Assembly (NCBI RefSeq): GCF_902148855.1
Contig: NC_043963.1
Span: 37,002,327 to 37,066,326, forward strand
DNA from: Sphaeramia orbicularis
Taxonomy: Eukaryota; Chordata; Actinopteri; Kurtiformes; Apogonidae
Direction: 5' to 3'
DNA length: 64,000 bases
How positions within the stretch are numbered: the first letter of the stretch is position 1; the number at the start of each line of letters is the position of its first letter. Shown one piece after another: positions 1-11,282 of the stretch. Both the position numbers and the translations under genes were made by a program. A model generated the notes under the pieces. That model was given only the letters and a program-made list of their open reading frames with translations. It did no database searches and had not been told where the DNA came from.

Positions 1-241
1 GGTAACCCTGCACCACACAATCACATACACCCAGATTCATTTAAAACTGGTCATCAATAACAGTGTATTTATAAAAAGCCACTGATGACTCTGTAAAACC
101 ATCCTTCCATTATGTATTAGTGGGTCAATATATTCGATAAGATGCCTTTCACGCTTCAAAATGTCTAAAAAAAAAAAAAAAAAAACTTGAGATTTTCCAC
201 CTGACAGTGACAGGGTGGACAGTTTTGGCTAAAGTTAGCAT

Positions 242-704
242 TTAACCCTGTAAAGCCTGAACCACTGACAGAAAATTCCATTTCTTTGAAACCAGAGCCT
301 TTATTGGTCCTTCTGAACAACCAAAATATTTTTTTTTTTCAAATATCAATTTCCATGTATGATTTTCAATTTTGTATCATATTTGATACATTGGGTCTCA
401 ATGGTCAAATATTATTATTTTTGAACAAACAAAAACATAATATAACACAAATATGTCTAACAAATTGGTAATTCCTTTTCAAAACTGGCAAACTTCTGCC
501 TCTTTCCTCATTAACGACAGTCTTGTAGTGTCACTGGAAAGGCCTCTGGTGAACAAATTCCTCCCCCCTGGTCGATTATCTGTCTATCGCATGTATCTAA
601 TTGTATACGTCAGATTTTTAAAGAAAAAAAAATATCACACTGATCATGTAGACGGCTTCAAAACTCAGGAATCAAATATGATATGTTCGGCATTATAGGG
701 TTAA
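242..704. mobile_element. TTAA-flanked MITE (piggyBac-like), 463 bp
   Basis: Both ends carry TTAA followed by matching inverted ends: left CCCTGTAAAGCCTGAAC, right (reverse complement) CCCTATAATGCCGAAC. TTAA target duplication is the hallmark of piggyBac-type elements (Kolobok also uses TTAA), so this is read as a non-autonomous MITE. The short open frames inside have no recognisable protein. It lies in intron 2 of pfkm. Confidence 0.6.
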
Positions 705-1038
705 TGACAACATGTTGGACCTTGATTTGGAAAAGTAGGCCATCTTTGAACAGGACTGTGTGTTCAACAAATATATTTGGAATTTCTGAAAAGTTTTCAT
801 TAAACAATACCAGCGGCATTGTACCCGTGGTGCCATTGTACGATAGCATGAGGGGCTAAAATGCCCTCCTGTGGTGCAACAGCGGCATTGTACCCGTACG
901 CCCTCCCGTGCTGCAACATCGATTGGACAACGTGCATTATATCGTAGGATTTTGTTGTGACAGTGTGACCATGTTAAGCTTGACCACATCTAAGTACAAA
1001 CACAAAACGATGAAAATTTTGAAATGCATATGTTAATG

Positions 1039-1512
1039 GGAGCTTCTATGAAACTGGTCTATACTGAGATAAAAGAGAAACTATTTTTCAGATAAACACA
1101 GAGTGGACACAATGAGTTACACACGAAACCTGGATTGAGACTGCAGATTCATGAAAAACCTGCATGTCTGGATTAGAAAAACCCCTAGGATAATCACATT
1201 TAACACAGTGTCTTTATTTATAGCACTATATCAGACCATTTCAAGCCATGTTTTCCAGATCAAATGCACTGACACCTAGGTAGTTTTTCATATCCTAATT
1301 TTGGTCCTATTTTTGGCTCCAATATTTTATTAAAGATTCATTAATTTTGGGATGGCTCAGAGCAAGAGTTTGGGTTTTTTTTTGCATTTATCTGAGGTCA
1401 TCATTAGGTACATCCTGGGGGGAAATATGTCTAAATTTCTCTTTTATTATTGGGTCTAAAAAAGTTGACAAAGTGCCAAATACCAGAATGAACCCAGTTT
1501 CATAGAAGCACC
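1039..1512. mobile_element. Non-autonomous TIR DNA element (family A, copy 1)
   Basis: The ends are inverted copies of GG(A/T)GCTTCTATGAAACTGG. The interior matches, in opposite orientation, the element at 55,432-56,206; both share segments such as GACACCTAGGT and a stretch around TGGATTAGAAAAACC. No transposase is visible. The superfamily is not assigned. It lies in pfkm intron 2. Confidence 0.6.
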
Positions 1513-2068
1513 TAAATACTAAATGCTTTCCTAGACTGTTTCCACTTCCACTGAAGATACTAAAAATGATTATGATGACATCATCAATGATGTCATCAAC
1601 CAGATTATTATAGGGCCGATTCCCCCAAAGTGAGAGGGTGGACAGCAATTTAAAGGAGATTTGTAGAATGTTAAATGTTATTATGAACATAAAATATAAA
1701 TGATCAAAATGAAATGGGTATGATGATAACTTCTAAAAAGTTAAAAGAAAAATTCATTTAAACACTTATCAATGTCCCTGAAGATAGAAGGGCAGTGTGA
1801 GGGACATGCACAAATCATGTACATTTCTTCAATGAAAACTGTATAAACTAATAAAATCACATTCATAATAAAACCCCAGAATTTCATTATTTTGCAGTGT
1901 GTTCATGGTGACAGTTAGATTCTGCTGGAGACACCAGAGGCACCTTATAGTGATATTGACCTTAGTGCTTCCTGTCAGTCTGAATCAACCTAGCAGTGTG
2001 TTTAGTTTAATATTATGATGTGTGTTTGTGCTCAAGTCTTTGTAGTGTGTTTGTTATGTATCACATAC

Positions 2069-2452
2069 CTCATGAACAAAGAAGACCTTGGCTCCGGTGT
2101 AAAGGCCGACTCGGACGGTGGCTCTGACTGCAGCGTTCATACCTGACACACAGAAACACATCATCAGTGTGGTTCAGTTTACTCTCAATACACGTCAGTA
2201 CAGACTGACATGAATGCTGGGTCTGATCACTGGTAGGGCAGAAGTGGCTTGGATCTTATTTTTTCAGCTCACTTTTCAGGACCTTTTGTGTGAGAGCAGC
2301 TTTATAGCTCAGTGGTTTGCACCACTGACTTTGGGGTGGAGGGTTGCTGGTTTGAATTCTGGTAGGAGCAAAGCATGGATCCAGGTGGGCCCTTGGGCAA
2401 GCCTTTACGCTATACACCTATATCTCTGAATGAGTGGTACAATACATGATAG

Positions 2453-2547
<95 letters not shown>

Positions 2548-4734
2548 GCTTAATATTAACCCTCTAAGCCTAAAATGGTCCACTTGGACTTTTCTCTTAT
2601 TGACTAACTAAAAGGTTAGAAAATAGGCTGTGAGTGAGTCTGTTTGCCCATTTTTCCAGAGCACTTCTTTTTTACTCCAGATCTTTCAAAATCTAGCAAT
2701 AACTTACAATTTACTGCATGTTTTAATACTGCTAAAACAGCTTCTTCTCCTGCTTCTAGTACAGGCATGAGTGAAATTCCCATAATGACCCAATCAAACC
2801 TATAAAGTGCAGTGTCTCAGGTTTCAGAAACTGTTGGGATTTGTTCAGTAGCACAAACAGTGAAAGAGTTACAGCCATCCAAAATGCATATGCATAGGGT
2901 GTGTCAGCAAAGACATGACAGGTTTTAAAGAGTTAAGTTTTTAATGCACATCTTTTACTTGTATTAGAGGGTTTTAACTGTGTATAATTGTATTTTTATT
3001 GAGGGAAGTGATCGGAACACTTGTGCTTCCACTAGTTTTATAAATGTGGTTCAGCATTGTGAACAGTTTACGATGAAATCTGATATTGATGAAACTAAAC
3101 TAAATTAAAACTAAAGTAGGAATGTGTAGCATTAGTGTTGCTTTCAGGTTTATTGCTCAGATATGTTTCATTTAGGTGTTCATTTTACTTTGTAAAATTG
3201 TCCAATATCAGTCTTCATAGTAAACTGGACATATTCCTGAACTAAAAAAAAAAAAAAAAAATAGAACAAAAGAGTCACTCCCAACACACTGTGATAGCAC
3301 AGAGGCCACTGTGGTCAGTGCCTGTGTTCATCTATAAGCTGATTTGCAGTGGAAATAAACAAATGAGCCCAACTGTTTTGCTGACTGACCCCATCTTATA
3401 CAAAAATGTGATGAATGTCATTTTAGAATGACATAATGGTTACATTAATTGTCCAGATGAAGGTTGCACTGTCAAAAATCAGATACATCTGATTTAGGAC
3501 CAATATTGAAGTCAAACAGATAAGATGTGATTTTATTCACTTAAAAAAAAAACAACAACAAAAAGAAGAACAGATTTGAGCCACTTGTTTCCCATTGTTA
3601 TGTAATTCTATTAATTGGAATTAACAGAACAAAGTGATGTATATGTCATTTTTTTCCTGTACATAACCTACCAAATACATGACTAGATAAAGTCTTCCAT
3701 TTTTACGCTTTTGTCAGATGCCAGTCAGAGACCTTTCAGATCCATTTAACCTTTAAGTGACTCGTGCATGAGCAGCAGATGAGATAAAAATAGCCAAAAG
3801 GAAAGAACTCAGGCTAGGTTTATGGTGCTGTACGTCTTGCGTCTTGTGCTGGATGTCCGACATGCTAAAGGCCACCGTGTGCCTTTAGGGGAGGTTGTGT
3901 TGTGGCAGGCTGGCATGTAGCAGCTCTTGTTTCAACAGACAGCAGCTGAGGGTTAGGGGGGTGTTTCTCTGTTCCATACCAGAAAAAGGTCACCGCCACT
4001 AAAATTAGCCCTAAAGAGTTAAAATGAAGCAACACACAAGAAGCTTATTTACACAGAGTTGTCAGGGAATGAAGATCCTGCAGAAATGATGAGACTTGAT
4101 ATGGTTGAATTAAAGCTGATGAAGTGATGGCCTCCAGGTGTGTAACGACAGGGTGTCAGGAAACAAAGGAGGTGGAAAGAGAAGGAAAAGGACTTCCAAG
4201 ATCAAACTTCAAATGTGAGAAATGTTCAACTTCATTCTGCTAGGATTGTTCATGCAATTCTGTACCATTTTATATTTTGTTGTGATATAAAGCCTGATGA
4301 AACCATATCGTATTAAATCTTATCAGGCCGACTTTATACTGAAGCCAAACATCCATCAGTTTGACAGCTGCCCTTTAACTATGCCACTTTGGCATCTTGG
4401 AAAAATGTTGCTTGCCCTTTTTGTATTTTGGATCTTGAGCTTACTCAGGATGTCATGCAGAGACAGTTTATCCTTGAACATGATACGCTCTTTTGTCGAC
4501 CTCAGTGATGTAACAGTCAGCTGGTTTGGCTTGGTGCTGCACTGAGGATGCAGCCTGCAACTAGAAACAACTCTTTGTTTTTAAATTTTAATGTAATTTC
4601 ACTGTGACTCTCATGAACAGTACTCTTCATATCAGCCTCTTCTTACCTTGGGCATCTCCTCCTGACGTCAGCACAGCGATGGAGCGGCCGATCCCCATCT
4701 TAGTGGGGTCCATGGTGGGGGCGTGCATGGACAT
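2069..4734 (-). CDS. pfkm: ATP-dependent 6-phosphofructokinase, muscle type (5' end; gene continues off the left edge)
   Basis: Catalyses ATP-dependent phosphorylation of fructose-6-phosphate to fructose-1,6-bisphosphate, the committed step of glycolysis, as a cytosolic tetramer. Two minus-strand coding exons are visible: exon 1 at 4734-4647 and exon 2 at 2142-2069 (74 nt). Joined, they read [18 protein letters not shown], then the ATP-binding loop [18 protein letters not shown], then [17 protein letters not shown]. The GGDAQGMN signature identifies the N-terminal catalytic half of vertebrate PFK. The exon junction splits the Gly codon of GGDAQ-G. The ATG at 4734 is chosen because an in-frame stop lies just upstream; in-frame ATGs at 4728 and 4713 are alternatives. 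Later exons would lie left of position 1. The muscle rather than liver or platelet isoform is inferred from the MDPTKMGIG start. Confidence 0.9.
2296..2455 (+). repeat. tRNA-derived SINE
   Basis: It has a Pol III A box (TAGCTCAGTGGT, 2305-2316) and a B box (GGTTTGAATTC, 2349-2359) at tRNA-like spacing. A non-tRNA body (GGGCCCTTGGGCAAG) of the kind seen in fish tRNA-SINEs follows, and then the TA microsatellite. CpG-to-TpG decay in the B box suggests an old insertion. It is not a functional tRNA: the stems do not fold as a cloverleaf. Confidence 0.7.
2456..2543. repeat. (TA)n microsatellite
   Basis: About 44 uninterrupted TA units directly follow the SINE tail inside pfkm intron 1. Confidence 0.95.
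2556..2936. mobile_element. Possible TTAA-flanked MITE
   Basis: TTAACCCTCTAAGCC at the left pairs loosely with the reverse complement of the right end (TTAACTCTTTAAAACC). The inverted ends are weaker than in the other TTAA elements of this window. It lies in pfkm intron 1. Confidence 0.4.
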
Positions 4735-4859
4735 GTTTTCAGAAGAGGCAGTCAGTCAGGGGGCTCAACCGAGGAAAAAGAAAAGGAGAAAGACCAGAGC
4801 GTGGCAGCTCCTCCTTCACTCTTTGCTTCTCAGGGAAGGGTCGAGTGAATCCACGAGGC

Positions 4860-4865
4860 TTTATA
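4860..4865 (-). promoter_or_regulatory. pfkm: TATA box of pfkm
   Basis: TATAAA on the minus strand (context CTATAAAGCC) lies about 125 nt upstream of the pfkm ATG, which would put the cap site near 4,830-4,835 and give a 5' UTR of about 100 nt. An E-box CACCTG lies further upstream near 4,940. Use as a muscle-type promoter is inferred from motif and position only. Confidence 0.55.
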
Positions 4866-5770
4866 GACTAACGCCCCCTCCCACTGACCCCCACCACCTC
4901 TCTCACACACACAACTATATATACAACAGGCTGCAAAAGCACCTGCAGTGGACAGTTATGGAGACTGAAAGCAAATGGCACCAACCTGATAGTCCAGCTC
5001 CACTCACAAACATTCAGTCATCTTTAATTTTGAGGGTTTTTACACAGTAACCTTCTGAAAGGAGAAACTTTCTTTGTGGTCACCAAAAATCTGAATGTAA
5101 GGGCCTTATCAGTATAATAACTACTAACATTTTGGAGCCAAACAGGAGCTAGTCTGCACCCTTTATGAGTGGAATCATCTAGTATCAAGCAGATAAGTTG
5201 AATAATCTCCTAAGACCCAGGAAAGTACAAGTTTTATTTTTTTTACATGAAATAATTGTCATGATTAGAAACCGTATGATGCAACAGTTTTTCCAGGTAC
5301 ATTCATTTATTCATTCATTTATGTATTTATTTATTTTCATGGAATGTCCTTTGCATTTTTTTTTAGTAAAACTGTGAAAGTCTTGTCCCCAACAGAGGAC
5401 AATATATATTGCTGGGTCTCAAGAAGATAAATTAGAGGTATTGCAGAGTTTTCCTCAGACAGCTGAGGTGCTGTCATTACTGTTTTTAGTGGTTATGTTG
5501 GACTTCTTTGGTTCCAAATAAAGAAACAGGATGTACTTCAAAGAGACAAAACATAATTTATAGAAGAAAATAATATTAAAAAGGATGGTAACAAAATTTG
5601 AGAGCATGTTATTAAGTTACAATCACATCAACCTAGGTCAACAATTTATTGAACACTTTAACTGCACTTGGTAGCAAACATTTCTAGTAAATGCTTTTTG
5701 TGGATCTTGGAAGTCTCAAATACCTTCCCAGGGAAAGCAGTTCAACCTGGGAATTTACTGGATGAGAAAG

Positions 5771-5853
<83 letters not shown>
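5771..5853. repeat. (AAT)n microsatellite
   Basis: About 27 AAT units, followed by GCTTTATTATAAT, a composition typical of the tail of a reverse-oriented LINE. Confidence 0.9.
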
Positions 5854-5854
<1 letters not shown>

Positions 5855-6887
5855 CTTTATTATAATAATAAATATAGCTCTTTTCAAGGCACTCAGTGCA
5901 CTTAACCCATTATCAGGCAAGTGACTATTTTTGGTAATTTCCACATACATTTTAAGACAGTGTGAGCAACATTTACAGTGAGGACAGTGAGTCAACAATC
6001 TCAGGCCTAATGTGGTCTACAGGGTCTGTAAGGTCCACCTCTGCATGAACAGTGAGTGTACCTGCTTTGTTAGGTACCATGAAGTAATGGTACTAATGTA
6101 AGGAATGTAAGACAGGTGTCTGGATCAGCACTTATGTTGTAATGTTCTAAAAGTGGAGTTCTATGTATGCATATTAATGTTCACTGAAATGTGTGTATGC
6201 TCAACATGTAATGCACGTACTAATATTATTATCAATATTTTATTTTATTCACCGTAGATCTTATTGAGGGTGGGAGAAGGTGGGTTAGAAGGTTTTTTTT
6301 GGTTGTTTGGAGTGTTGTATTGTTGTGTTTATGATCGTATGTTTATTAAAATGTAAAATCAATAAAAAATATAAAAATAAATTATTATTATTATTTTTTT
6401 TTTTTTTAAGTGAAGTTCTGTTGTTCTAGAATACATGTTCCTTTCACCTTACACATGTTTTTCTTGTGTTTTATACACATACTTCTTGGATTTTTTTTTT
6501 TTTTTTTTGCCACGTATAGGCAAGGAGCCAAATGCTGTAACTTCAATGACCCTGATTTTCTACATGACAATATTATTCTTTTGAAAAATTTCAGAAAAGT
6601 AGTAAAGTCTTGTTATGTCCTCCAACCACACACTAAGGCTGAAATTTAAAATTTCAGAGTATTTCTATGAGTGAACTATAAATGGTTAAGATCACTTATG
6701 TCAAAAGCTGATGATTTCACTTGTATTCATCCCTCTGTCTGAACAGTTTGCCTTTGCATTTGACATCTCTGTGTTTGCAACAACCTCCACGAGACAGTAC
6801 TTTCTGCAAGATTCTTGTTTACCATCAAGAACTTTCTAGGTCACCCCAAAGTCCTTAAGTTTTCCTATGAGGTATAACGTCTGTTTT

Positions 6888-7034
6888 CCTAAGGTTTTAG
6901 TTACATAACATTAAATATTTCAGTACCAACATAGATGATCACCTAAAGTTTATACTCTTTGTTATTAGTAAACTTAAGGCGACCATCTACATTGGTACTG
7001 AAATATTTAATGTTTTGTAACTAAAACCTTAAGG
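6888..7034. repeat. Long near-perfect palindrome (foldback), 147 bp
   Basis: The left arm begins CCTAAGGTTTTAGTTAC and runs to about 6,952. The right arm is its inverted copy (about 6,969-7,034) with a handful of mismatches and one indel. Arms are about 65 bp and the loop about 16 nt. It may be a foldback MITE; a transcript would form a long hairpin. Confidence 0.8.
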
Positions 7035-7943
7035 ATTAACTTATATTGTTTTCATGTGTTGGAAATAGTTCAAAGAAACAAAAAGCGAATCTGCTCCCTG
7101 ATGAATTCAACCCTTTCTGGTATCTTTTCTCACCAGGAGTGGAAGACAATTCCCAGCAGAGGTGTTTTTTTCTAAATGCTCAGCTCAGCTCAGCTTAACA
7201 TGACGCTGATATGAACACCTTGTTACATGTTTCCAGAAAAAGGCTTGAACTTTTCATCTGAACCAAAGGCAGTCGGAGGAATGCAAGACAATATGGTATA
7301 TCAGGTTTCAGGCAATAAAGTTCATCCTGGTCTGATTTTAATGTTGAGGAACAGAGAGTTCAGAGAAGAGGCTGCTTTATACAACAAGACTGTTTGATCA
7401 AATGCGGAAAATTAAAAACAAAGGAAGTCTCATTCAGAGTCACAGGAAAGTAATATTCAAGTGAACTTAAGACAGTTATTGTGATTAAATTTTCAGTAGA
7501 TGATTCTTGTTTTTTCTTTAGTATTAAGTCTGTTTGGTTTTTCTCTTCAGTTTAGTTTTTCTTTAAATTGAGGAATAGTTTTCATACTGTTAGGTGTAAT
7601 TTAAAAGGTTTTATTAAAAAAAAATGTTAATTCATAGACACTAAAAGAGACATACACTGGGATTCAAGGACCTATATTGTTCAATGCCATTTTATTGACA
7701 CCATGAATCCAATGGTGGAAAACAGAAACGAGGAGTGGCAACTAATGTTTATTTTCATTGTCGACTAATTGATCAGTTGCTTTGTCTATGAAATGTTACA
7801 TAATTTTGTTGTCCCAGTACCCAAGATATTGTCCTCAAATGTGTTTTTTTAGTCCAAAACACAAAGATTTTTAGTTTACTGTCACAGCAGAGGGTGGATT
7901 TTGTCAAAACAGGGAAAAAAAAAACCACACTTATGATAAATAA

Positions 7944-9436
7944 TCTACTTTCTGCTGCTCCCTTTAGGGGTCACCACAGCCAATCATCTGCTTCCATCTG
8001 ACCCCATCTCATGTCCTCAATCACCACATCCATGAACCTCCTCTTTGCCTCCTGCCTGGTAGCTCCATCTTCATCATTCTTCACTATCCCTCCTCTGCAC
8101 ATGTCCAAACCATCTCAATCTGTCCTCTTTCACTTTGTCTCCAGTGTCCAACCTGAGCTGTCCCCCTGGGCCCGTATTCCTAAAGATTCTTAGTGCAAAG
8201 AGTTGCTCCTAGTGGCCAAATTCTAAGAAACTTCTTAGAATCATGATGTTTTCTTAGAATTTCCCCTAAAAATGAAGAGTAGATCCTAGTAAAGAAAAAA
8301 GCTATTCCTAAAGAATCCTAGCCTTTAAGAGAGCTCCTAAGGTGAGATCTGATAAGAGCAGGGAAGAGGACTTTTAAGTGGCTTAGGAGTTCCCTAAGCA
8401 GAGGACAAAATGGCCGACGGAAGAGGCAGGAGGGGTATTCTCCAAACACTGGATGACAGTGAATTAATTAAATGCTACAGACTGGATCGTGCAGGAATCA
8501 TGTTTGTGGTTGATCTCATTAGAGGTGCACTTACTTCTCCAACCCAATGCCACAATGCAATACCACCCAAAATGAAAAGCATCACAACACTGAGGTATTT
8601 GACAACAGGGAAAATGCAGCAATGCAGCAGTGATGACTTGGGTCTGTCACAACCCTCCATCAGCAGGGTCACAACCTCCTGAGGCCAGTCAGCAATCACA
8701 GACACTGATGAAAGCTGAGCCATTTTACCCTCATTAATACCAAATTGAGTTGAAATGTTGAAAGCTGAAAGTGCAAAAATTACCAGCATGCCAATTAATG
8801 AGCAAATGAATGTAACTATCACTATGTGAATACTGTGCAAGTGGGCCTGAGTTTTTTCACACATTTTGTAGGCTAATTTTAAAGTATAGCTCACTATTCA
8901 TTTAACAGATATTTTCTTTTATGTGAAATATTTACAATTAAGTTTATCGATTTGAGGGTCCATCCCTTGCCCATCATCACCAAAAGTATATTTTTTTCTA
9001 GCTTTTAGGATCAACCAATCACAGCTTTTGAAATGATGACTCATACCTAGCAACAGGGTCAACCACACCTCCTCACTAAGATAGGAATTTCTGTCCATTC
9101 CTTGCTCAGAGTTCTCTGAGAGTGTTCTGGAATCACTCCTAAGCTAAGACTCCTTGCTAGGAATTTTTAGGTTAAGTTAGGAGCTCTCGGAGGAGGATTT
9201 TCAGAATCTTTAGGAATATGGGCCCTGATGTGCTTGTTCCTAATCCTGTCCATCCTTGTCACTCCCAAAGAACATCTAAACATCTTCAGCTCTGCCTTCT
9301 TTTTGTCAGTACATCTCTAAACTGTACAACATCGCTGGTCTCACTACTGTCCTATACACCTTTCCTTTAACTCTTGCAGATGCTCTTTTATCACACATCA
9401 CTCCTGAATCTTATCCACCTATTCCACTCTGCCTGC
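7944..9436 (-). mobile_element. RTE-type LINE, 3' end, interrupted by a Harbinger element
   Basis: Read on the minus strand, the two flanks (9436-9228 and 8168-7944, about 434 bp together) are continuous once the insertion at 8,169-9,224 is removed. They encode the end of a reverse transcriptase ORF typical of RTE-clade fish LINEs (for example LRWFGHVQRRDSE), followed by a short 3' end ending near CCTAAAGGGAGCAGCAG. The copy is 5'-truncated and carries stop codons. The clade is assigned from memory of the C-terminal motif. Confidence 0.6.
8169..9224 (+). mobile_element. PIF/Harbinger element carrying a transposase N-terminal fragment
   Basis: The termini are inverted: GGCCCGTATTCCTAAAGAT at the left and GGCCCATATTCCTAAAGAT at the right (reverse complement). 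They are flanked by a 3-bp duplication CTG (8166-8168 and 9225-9227). Removing the element restores the surrounding LINE. The plus strand 8,410-8,682 encodes 90 residues resembling the start of HARBI1-type transposase (motifs ELIKCYRLDRAGIMFVVDLI, TLRYLTTGKMQ, LGLSQPSISRV) and then ends. The DDE catalytic region is absent, so the element is non-autonomous. Ends are rich in repeats of CTTAG/CTAAG. Confidence 0.8.
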
Positions 9437-9556
9437 AGAATCAGAATCAGTTTATTTGCCATTTGCTGAAAAACTACATTGGAAAGGAGTTGCAAGAGCT
9501 CAGGATGAAAATACATGAAAGACAGCAACAAGGTAAAAGGTAAAAAAAAAAAAAAA
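9437..9556. repeat. Short dispersed fish repeat with A-rich tail
   Basis: It begins AATCAGAATCAGTTTATTTGCC and ends in an A-tract at about 9,541-9,556. The start resembles a common fish interspersed repeat (AATCAGAATCA...TTTATT). It abuts the truncated LINE. Confidence 0.4.
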
Positions 9557-9977
9557 CAATGAAAAATGCAGTCTTCTGTTTACCTTCAATCCAACCTCCC
9601 CAGTGCTCTCAACACTTAACTCGTAATGTTGTTGATGTCTTGATGTGGCTGACTTTCACAGAAACTAATTAATATATTTAGAAAATGACCATTAATTTAT
9701 TGGCGACCACAAATTTCTTCATCGAACACCAGAAAAACACGTTTCACTTGCAATTTTTGCTTTTTCCCCCCCTTTTCTTTTCCATCTTTTCCATTCAGTG
9801 AATTAAATTATTTTTACCCTGATTTAGGAAGAAAATTCTAAGCTCTGAATTAAAAAATAAAAAACCAAACAAATACACGCTCTGTTACATATATAAATTT
9901 ATTATGCACACTGTACATCAAGTAACAATTCTTTATTGGTTTATTTAAAAATACACACATTTGTGTTGAGGGATGTA
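9557..9977. other. Intergenic, nothing recognised
   Basis: AT-rich DNA without a recognisable gene or repeat family. AATAAA on the minus strand near 9,930-9,945 could only serve troap if that gene had a very long 3' UTR, which is not supported. Confidence 0.5.
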
Positions 9978-10763
9978 CAGGGTGTCCCATAAGTCTCCAT
10001 ACATAGGAGACATAATACAGGGTGGGGAAGCAAAATTTACAATTAACATTTAGTTGTTTTTTTCTCAGCAGGCACTACGTCAATTTTTTTGAAACCAAAC
10101 ATATATTGATGTCATAATCATACCTAACACTATTATCCATACCTTTTCAGAAACTTTTGCCCATATGAGTAATCAGGAAAGCAAACGTCAAAGAGTGTGT
10201 GATTTGCTGAATGCACTCGTCACACCAAAGGAGATTTCAAAAATAGTTGGAGTGTCCATAAAGACTGTTTATAATGGAAAGAAGAGAATGACTATGAGCA
10301 AAACTATTACGAGAAAGTCTGGAAGATACTATTAAAGAAGAATGGGAGAAGTTGTCACCCGAATGTTTGAGGAACACTTGCGCAAGTTTCAGGAAGCGTG
10401 TGAAGGCAGTTATTGAGAAAGAAGGAGGACACATAGAATAAAAACATTTTCTATTATGTACATTTTCTTGTGGCAAATAAATTCTCATGACTTTCAATAA
10501 ACTAATTGGTCATACACTGTCTTTCAATCCCTGCCTCAAAATATTGTAAATTTTGCTTCCCCACCCTGTACATTCCATACATATATGGTTCTAACATGTA
10601 TTTCTTTATATTTCTTCTTTATAGTTCTTCAACAGTGGAGGACACGCATTGAAATGTGTTCCCGACAAAATGGCAGTCATATAGAGCATATTATATAAAT
10701 AAAAATGGTTTATGTCAAGAAACGTTTATTTTTCCTATGTATGGAGACTTATGGGACACCCTG
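9978..10763. mobile_element. Tc1/mariner-type element (outer), interrupted
   Basis: Inverted termini start CAGGGTGTCCCATAAGTCTC and extend about 30 bp; TA dinucleotides flank both ends (9976-9977, 10764-10765). Without the nested insertion at 10,018-10,568 it is about 233 bp. The remaining interior could encode a short transposase-like C-terminus (LLQQWRTRIEMCSRQNGSHI), consistent with an internally deleted mariner. Confidence 0.8.
10018..10568 (+). mobile_element. Tc1/mariner-type element (inner), internally deleted, copy 1
   Basis: TIRs are CAGGGTGGGGAAGCAAAATT and the inverted copy, with TA on each side. The plus strand encodes the transposase N-terminus (MSNQESKRQRVCDLLNA, then KEISKIVGVSIKTVYN, a helix-turn-helix), then jumps to C-terminal-like sequence around GEVVTRMFEEHLRKFQ in a broken frame. 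The catalytic DDE/D middle is missing. A second near-identical copy is at 23,237-23,783. Confidence 0.85.
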
Positions 10764-11282
10764 TACATCATGACTATAATACTGACTGAGTCTGTACTGA
10801 CCTTTTAAAATGCAATTATTCTTCACACATTCAGTTATTCTAAAAAGTATCCATCTACGTTACCAACAAACATGAGTGTACCTGATATAAAAGATGCATT
10901 TTCAAGTGTTTTTTTAGCATCTAGTGTAAGACGACGAATAGAAGGGGTCGTTTCTGACACCAGCAGCTTTCAGTGAACGTCAGGCACAAGGAAACAGAGG
11001 ACAAAAAAACATACTCCATAAGGTCCATTTAAGTTACTCTGGCTGAGTTATACTAAATATTGTAGTGTAGCTCCAATTAATGAAGTCCATTCCATCTTTT
11101 CTTGGAGCTGCTGTTACAATTGTTGCACTAAATTAAAATATTTCTACATAAATCTAGACCTCCTTCATAAGGCAGTTTTCAGTGTTGGACAGATATTTTC
11201 AGTTATATGAAAAATATACTCATTAGTGACCAGAGAACCTGATCCACTCTAAATATTCAAAGTAGAATACTTTAAGTGCAAA
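10764..11282. other. troap 3' flank
   Basis: AT-rich sequence downstream of the troap stop codon, presumably including its 3' UTR. No clear AATAAA on the minus strand was located near the stop, so the transcript end is not placed. Confidence 0.4.

Larger units (their letters stand above)
4866..7943. other. Intergenic, pfkm upstream
   Basis: No gene was recognised. The stretch holds a (AAT)n tract, an A/T-rich LINE-like tail near 5,860-6,050 and a long palindrome at 6,888-7,034. The open frames here are low-complexity (poly-Asn/poly-Tyr from AAT repeats) or lack any conserved motif. Confidence 0.7.

Noticed and set aside
2300-2375. tRNA gene
   Set aside because: A and B boxes are present but the arms do not fold and the B box is decayed; it is a SINE head.
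4604-5050. 148-codon plus-strand frame
   Set aside because: It lies antisense over pfkm exon 1 and its promoter and shows no conserved motif.
5668-5998. Open frames encoding poly-Asn and poly-Tyr
   Set aside because: They are translations of the (AAT)n microsatellite.
8475-8894. 139-codon minus-strand frame
   Set aside because: Antisense to the Harbinger transposase fragment, which is the convincing reading.
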